This document shows, piece after piece, positions 6,309 through 10,305 of a stretch of 10,305 nucleotides of DNA. Under the pieces are notes generated by a model. It was not told where the DNA came from and ran no database searches. It was given only the letters and a program-made list of their open reading frames with translations. Both the position numbers and the translations under genes were made by a program. The stretch comes from Thalassiosira profunda. Lineage: Eukaryota; Bacillariophyta; Thalassiosirophyceae; Thalassiosirales; Thalassiosiraceae. Within the stretch, counting starts at the first letter, position 1. Each line of letters begins with the position of its first letter. The DNA lies in assembly GCA_036939355.1 (NCBI GenBank), contig JALLAP010000793.1, positions 1-10,305 on the forward strand, written 5' to 3'.

Positions 6309-7720
6309 ATGGCGGAGGAGTGGACCGACTACGACGGCGGCGCGGTGCAGGAATGGCACCGAAATGCCAGCCACATCCGCGTGGCTCCGGGCGTAACAGT
6401 GATTCCTCAGTGGGCCTTTAGGGACTGCCATGATTTGCGGGCGGTGGATTTGAGCAACGTCAGCTCAATCTCCAGCGATGCATTCCTTCGTTGCCTCTCG
6501 CTGGAGCGGGTTGTTTGGCCTACCTCTGCTGTTGAGATTGGCGTCGGCGCATTCCAGCGGTGCATTAGTTTGAGGACGATTGATCTCAGCAACGCAACAA
6601 AGATTGGGTATTGTGCATTCGCGGAGTGCGATGCATTGACGCGGGTCACCATCCCGTCGTCTGTTGCTGAGATTGAGGGTGGTACATTTGATGGGTGCAG
6701 GAGTTTGGCGGAAGTGGAGCTGGGCGAGGGGATACAGCGCGTTGGACAGGAGGCATTCAAGGGTTGCAGTGCTTTGGCTCGGATTATCATTCCGCCGTCT
6801 GTCACCGACTGTGAAGAGAAGGCATTTAAAAGCTGCAGCAGTTTGGTAGAAGTGGAGCTGAATGCGGGGTTGCAGAAGATAGGAGATTGTGCGTTCCAAG
6901 ATTGCAATTCGCTGGCCAGATCAGCATCTCTGAAACAACGTTGCAAGTTGGAATAGGTGCATTTGCTGGCTGCAATCAGTTGAGGCAAGTGGAGCTTCAG
7001 GAGGGGCTTCAGATGATTGGGCCTTCAGCATTCTGGGATTGCCCTTCGTTGGAGCGCATCACCATCCCCTCATCCGTCACTTCAATTGGCAGCTGGGCAT
7101 TCGGGGATTGCCGGAATTCTAGCCATCTGACGGAGGTGACGCTTCGCGAGGGGGTCATTTGCATTGATCCTAACGCATTCCACGGCTGCACCTCTTTGGA
7201 ACACATCAATATTCCTCCCGTGGCTCTTAAATGGACCTCTGCCGCGGCCTTTGGGATCGACATTCACCACGGCAGCTGCCAGTTGTTGAGATCAACGATG
7301 CCCATACCTGAACGGGGAACGAGGACGTTGATTGCATCCAAATGGATGCAGTACAGGAGCCAAGACCAGCTTGCACAGGCCGAGGCAAAAGTGAACGAAA
7401 TTCTAGGTCGTCATCACCAGCCAGAGGGACAGAAAATCGCATTGATCCGAGAGTGGTTCGCGTACTACGATCTGTTGGATGTGACGACGATGCTCGAGCT
7501 GGCCATTTGGCGATGCAACAACGGTACTGTGCAGGATGCGGAGGCCAGACAGGCAAGCCGCAGAAGCTGTGGAAGCGACATGAATGTCATCATCCCGGGC
7601 GTCTTGCCATTCTTAGAAGTTGATGACAAAGAATGTGACGACGACAGCGATGAAGACGAAGACGATGACCAAGACGACGACAACATGTCCTCTGATGGGT
7701 CGTCTGCGTCCTCTGTTTGA
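6309..7720 (+). pseudogene. BspA-like leucine-rich-repeat gene, copy 3 (LRR-3), with one apparent frameshift
   Basis: The frame from 6309 (M-A-E-E-W-T-D-Y-D-G-G) runs through seven full LRR_5 units and into the eighth, then leaves the family pattern at about 6918-6921 and hits a stop at 6954-6956. The rest of the family sequence continues in the -1 frame (I-S-I-S-E-T, then AFAGC, AFWDC, AFGDC, AFHGC) to 7720. One extra base at the break would give about 470 residues and twelve units with no missing residue. The C-terminal block begins near 7211 and has an insertion of about eight residues (near K-W-T-S-A-A-A-F). Where the paralogues stop after F-L-E-G, this copy reads on for 33 residues (7619-7717), mostly Asp, Glu and Ser. 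Both halves are well preserved, so this is a recent lesion, a sequence or assembly error, or a rare frameshift event; it is not clearly a decayed gene. Intronless; no signal peptide. Confidence 0.75.
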
Positions 7721-8001
7721 TGAAGCAGAGCCGGGTGGTTGGTTCCGTCGACCATCTTCTCCCACGAGGTTCCGTTTTCCGAGTTTGTGGCGGCGAGACG
7801 AGCGGGCGTGTCATTACAGGGACGGGGTGACAAAGATTTTGCTCACGTTTCCGGAGAGGGAGGAGCGGTAGCAGGCTTGGCGTGCAAATCAGGTGAGAGA
7901 GATGGTGATCATGAGCGGCTTTCATTCTATGAATGTGTTATTGTACTCATGAATCTGCTTCTAGCAAATGACCTGGCTGAAGAGTTCAGGTGCATGGTCC
8001 T
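7721..8001. other. Convergent intergenic region between LRR-3 and the SNF2 gene
   Basis: 281 nt between two converging stop codons. It should contain both 3'UTRs. No AATAAA-type signal, hairpin terminator or convincing gene is visible. Open frames on both strands are low-complexity or overlap the SNF2 gene. Confidence 0.5.
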
Positions 8002-10305
8002 TCAGAAGTCAAGCGGGAGTGAGTTGCTACCAGTCGATGCGGATGGGTTTTTGATGCGGAGATCCTTGCGGAGGATCCTCATCGCCGCAGGAGGGACAAA
8101 GCCATCGACGATGGATTGCCTCCCGGCGGCGATCTCGCGGTGCAGCGTGAGCACGTTGGACTCGAAGCTGTTGTTGAACGCAAACTTGACAACGTGGCAC
8201 GGCTTATCTTGGCCAAGGCGGTGGATGCGGCCTTTGACAGGACGATAGTGAGGGAATGAGCGTTGCGTCAAAGGGTTGGACTGAAGGACAGCAGCTCACA
8301 CAAACGCACCTGCCGCCTGCACCTCCACGGCGGGGTCGAGCGAAGGCTCGAGCAAGTACACCCTCGATGCAGCAGTGAGGGTGATGCCGACATTGCCGGA
8401 TCGGAGCGTGATGACAAACACTGCGGGTTTGCGGGATGCGCTGCTCTGGAACTTCCGGATGGCGCTGTCCCTCTGCGCGGCGCCTGTCTCTCCATTGAAC
8501 TTGAGCACCTCGAACCCATCCTTCTCCAGTCCGCGCACGCAGGCGGAATGCACGTCTGTGTACTGAGTGAAGACGACGGCGCGGAGGTTGGGCTCGTTTT
8601 GACGAAGCTGGGCGAGGTCGCTGCGCAGCGCCACGACCTTCGTGAGCCGTTCTGGGATAAACTGGCGCTTTGAACTGGTGCCGTTCGAGGAGACAAGCTC
8701 GTTGAGTTGGGTTGCAGACCGGAGCCCGGTTTTCATCCGAAAGAGGAAGATGCTTTCGGCGGCGAACTTTTTCACTCCTGCGTTGACTTGGTTCGAAACA
8801 ACGTGGCTTGAGGCGTTGATGTGGTTGAACTCCGCGTCTTCGTCTGTGGAAGGGAGAGGCATAGGGTGTGAGCTCTGATGTGGGTTGGCCAAGCTACAAG
8901 AGTTTGTGTGTGGCTCACCCGCAGACATAGTCAGCATCACAGTCGATGTCGTGCTGGGCGGCAACGCCAAAGCAGCCGATCCACCGATTCTCTGAGCCTT
9001 TGTGTGGCGGACCATAAATGTCTGAAGCACATCAACGAGATTGTTGAAGCGCGTCTGCGAAGGCCCAGTTGAAAAGACTGAGATGTCGCATTCCAACCGA
9101 TCGATTGGGTTGGAGGGGTCGATGCCAGTGTTGCCTTTCACGAACTGCAGCTGGCGAATCAACTCTCTGGAGCTGGAGGTGCAGGGCGTCGCCGTGACGC
9201 CCCACCTCAACGGCGAGCAGATCGCGTTGGCATGATCGATCTTCGCCGACGTGCCGGTGGTGAACAAGTGAGACTCGTCCTGGACAACCCGAGCAAATTC
9301 GACGCAGCTGGTAACGTCCGCTGGCCACCGGAATGTCGACGACGATATGATAACATCGACAGAGTTGAGGCTCGACATGTTTTGGCGAGTCAAGGCAAGT
9401 GTGGTCGTGGCCCGCTTCTTGCGCGAGCCGTGGAAGGACTTGACAACGAGTCCTGGCGCGTGCTTCTGGCATTCGTCCTCCCACTGGCCGATCAGTGACA
9501 CGCTCGTGAGGATGACAGTCGTCTTGACCTTCAGCTTCGTGATGGGGAGCATCTCGTCCCTGCTCCGAACAGCCTTCGTAGCGCGCGCTCTGCTGAGCTC
9601 CGACTGGAGCAACCGCCACTGCCCCAAATCGGAGGCATCTCGCTTGTCGCGAAGGCGGTCACACTCGTCGGTGTAGGCCCTCTGGATCGCATCCCGTCTC
9701 TGATCATTGATAACCAATGTCGTGCGAGCCGCGTCGAATTGCAGGCTGGTGGCGAGAACCTTGGGGCTGATGGGGTGGTTCGCGGCCACGAGCGCGAGAA
9801 CAACGGCGGATTTGCCCATTCCGACCTCGTCCGCCAGCCATCCTCCCCGGTTGGAGGTGCGTTCCGTGTCGACCATAAAGGCCAGGCTTCAGGTGAGAGG
9901 CACAGGAAGATGTGAGAGTCAAATCGCTGTGGGCGGGGTTGATCGAATAATGTGTGGCCTCACCTTTGCTTCTGATAATGACGCAGGGACGTCGAGAAGC
10001 CGCTACCGGCGGGCGGAGAGATCTCCACGGGATAGACGCGGGTGAGCCGGCCGAGGAGGGTGCGCACCGAAAATTCGGGGCGGGTGTTGCCGCTCCTCGC
10101 GGCCCTGGCCAATGCCGCAGCGGACATGGGCCTTCTGCGAGTGCCCTGGAGGGCAGTCGACGACGAGGCCGCGGCGGGAGCCGGAGCCGCGGCGGTGCCC
10201 TCCCGGGCCCGGCGCTTGGCATTCTCCCGCTCCGCCCGCCACCGGCCGTCCTCGTGCGAGGCCTCGCAGTGGGACGTCCACTCCCTGCAGTCGCTGGCGG
10301 GGATG
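8002..10305 (-). CDS. SNF2-family DNA-dependent ATPase/helicase-like protein (5' end outside window)
   Basis: Four exons on the minus strand: 10305-9964 (open at the window edge), 9886-8919, 8843-8310 and 8231-8002. Joined, the visible part is 690 residues. In order: a low-complexity Ala/Arg/Ser N-terminal region (about 1-60); L-R-H-Y-Q-K-Q-S-L-A-F-M, the conserved Gln motif before the helicase (about 107-118); Walker A, L-A-D-E-V-G-M-G-K-S (131-140); Walker B as D-E-S-H (317-320); motif III G-V-T-A-T-P (343-348); V-V-F-T-Q-Y in lobe 2; S-G-N-V-G-I-T-L-T; and motif VI, Q-A-A-G-R-I-H-R-L-G-Q (about 612-622). Both RecA-like lobes are present. D-E-S-H replaces the more common D-E-A-H or D-E-G-H. 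No RING domain lies between the lobes, as Rad5/Rad16-type members would have. SNF2 ATPases translocate on DNA and remodel nucleosomes or act in repair; the complex and role here are unknown. Expected in the nucleus, though the N-terminus is not seen. Confidence 0.9.
8232..8309 (-). other. Intron of the SNF2 gene (78 nt, within motif VI)
   Basis: Donor GTGCGT and acceptor CAAAG. It splits the Gly codon of motif VI (G|GC), joining Q-A-A-G to R-I-H-R-L-G-Q. Without splicing, the frame stops seven nucleotides after 8302. Confidence 0.9.
8844..8918 (-). other. In-frame intron of the SNF2 gene (75 nt)
   Basis: Donor GTGAGC and acceptor CTTCCACAG. The length is a multiple of three and contains no stop, so it can be read through as 25 residues. 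Splicing joins M-S-A to D-E-D-A-E-F-N, a typical SNF2-family sequence, whereas the read-through peptide (Ser/Pro/His-rich) looks foreign to the domain. Confidence 0.8.
9887..9963 (-). other. Intron of the SNF2 gene (77 nt)
   Basis: Donor GTGAGG and acceptor CTGAAG. It splits a Ser codon (AG|C) and joins L-R-H-Y-Q-K-Q to S-L-A-F-M, restoring the conserved region upstream of Walker A. The ATG at 9874-9876 is therefore internal, not the start. Confidence 0.85.

Noticed and set aside
7739..8248. Plus-strand frame of 169 residues covering the LRR-3/SNF2 intergenic region
   Set aside because: Its second half is antisense to the SNF2 last exon, which encodes motif VI; the first half shows no domain. 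A small real gene cannot be fully excluded.
9874..9876. ATG as the start of the SNF2 protein
   Set aside because: An upstream exon (9964 to the edge) splices in frame just before it and restores L-R-H-Y-Q-K-Q-S-L-A-F-M.
9704..10222. Minus-strand frame of 172 residues over the SNF2 5' region
   Set aside because: Pro/Arg-rich shadow frame; the alternative frame gives the conserved Gln motif and joins Walker A through a good intron.
1..10305. A bacterial surface adhesin (BspA) locus or recent bacterial transfer
   Set aside because: The LRR proteins lack signal peptides and anchors, and neighbouring genes have spliceosomal introns and diatom plastid presequences, so the setting is eukaryotic.

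Overview
The window looks like nuclear DNA from a centric diatom, most probably a Thalassiosira species such as T. oceanica (inference, no search was run). The reasons are: short spliceosomal GT-AG introns of about 75-110 nt; tightly packed genes on both strands; two proteins with diatom-type plastid presequences, one carrying a textbook ASAFAP motif; and three copies of a BspA-like leucine-rich-repeat family of the kind known to be expanded in Thalassiosira.

Layout from left to right. 16-1362 (-): intronless BspA-like LRR gene, here LRR-1. 1740-3448 (+): leucine carboxyl methyltransferase (LCM/PPM1-like) gene with an apparent plastid presequence and two or three introns. 3489-4580 (-): shorter paralogue LRR-2, whose stop lies 40 bp from the methyltransferase stop. 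5075-5974 (-): plastid-targeted, multi-pass DoxX-like membrane protein. 6309-7720 (+): third paralogue LRR-3, broken by one apparent single-base frameshift and ending in an acidic tail unlike its relatives. 8002 to the right edge (-): SNF2-family ATPase gene with three introns, 5' end outside the window.

The methyltransferase, DoxX-like and SNF2 genes look like unrelated housekeeping or accessory genes. The thread through the window is the LRR family. All three copies share an N-terminal signature (E-W-T-x-Y-D-G-G), a repeat array of alternating unit types, and a C-terminal block of about 130-150 residues (W-F-A-Y..., L-E-L-A-I-W, N/S-C-G-x-D-M) that I cannot assign to a known domain. LRR-1 and LRR-3 also share about 110 nt of 5' flank, so at least those two probably arose by duplication of DNA including upstream sequence. 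LRR-2 has nine repeat units instead of twelve, with the alternation broken at one point, as expected after loss of an odd number of units. I saw no RNA genes, transposons, CRISPR arrays or viral genes. Nothing here is clearly a new multi-gene system; the repeat family with its unassigned C-terminal block is the most interesting content.
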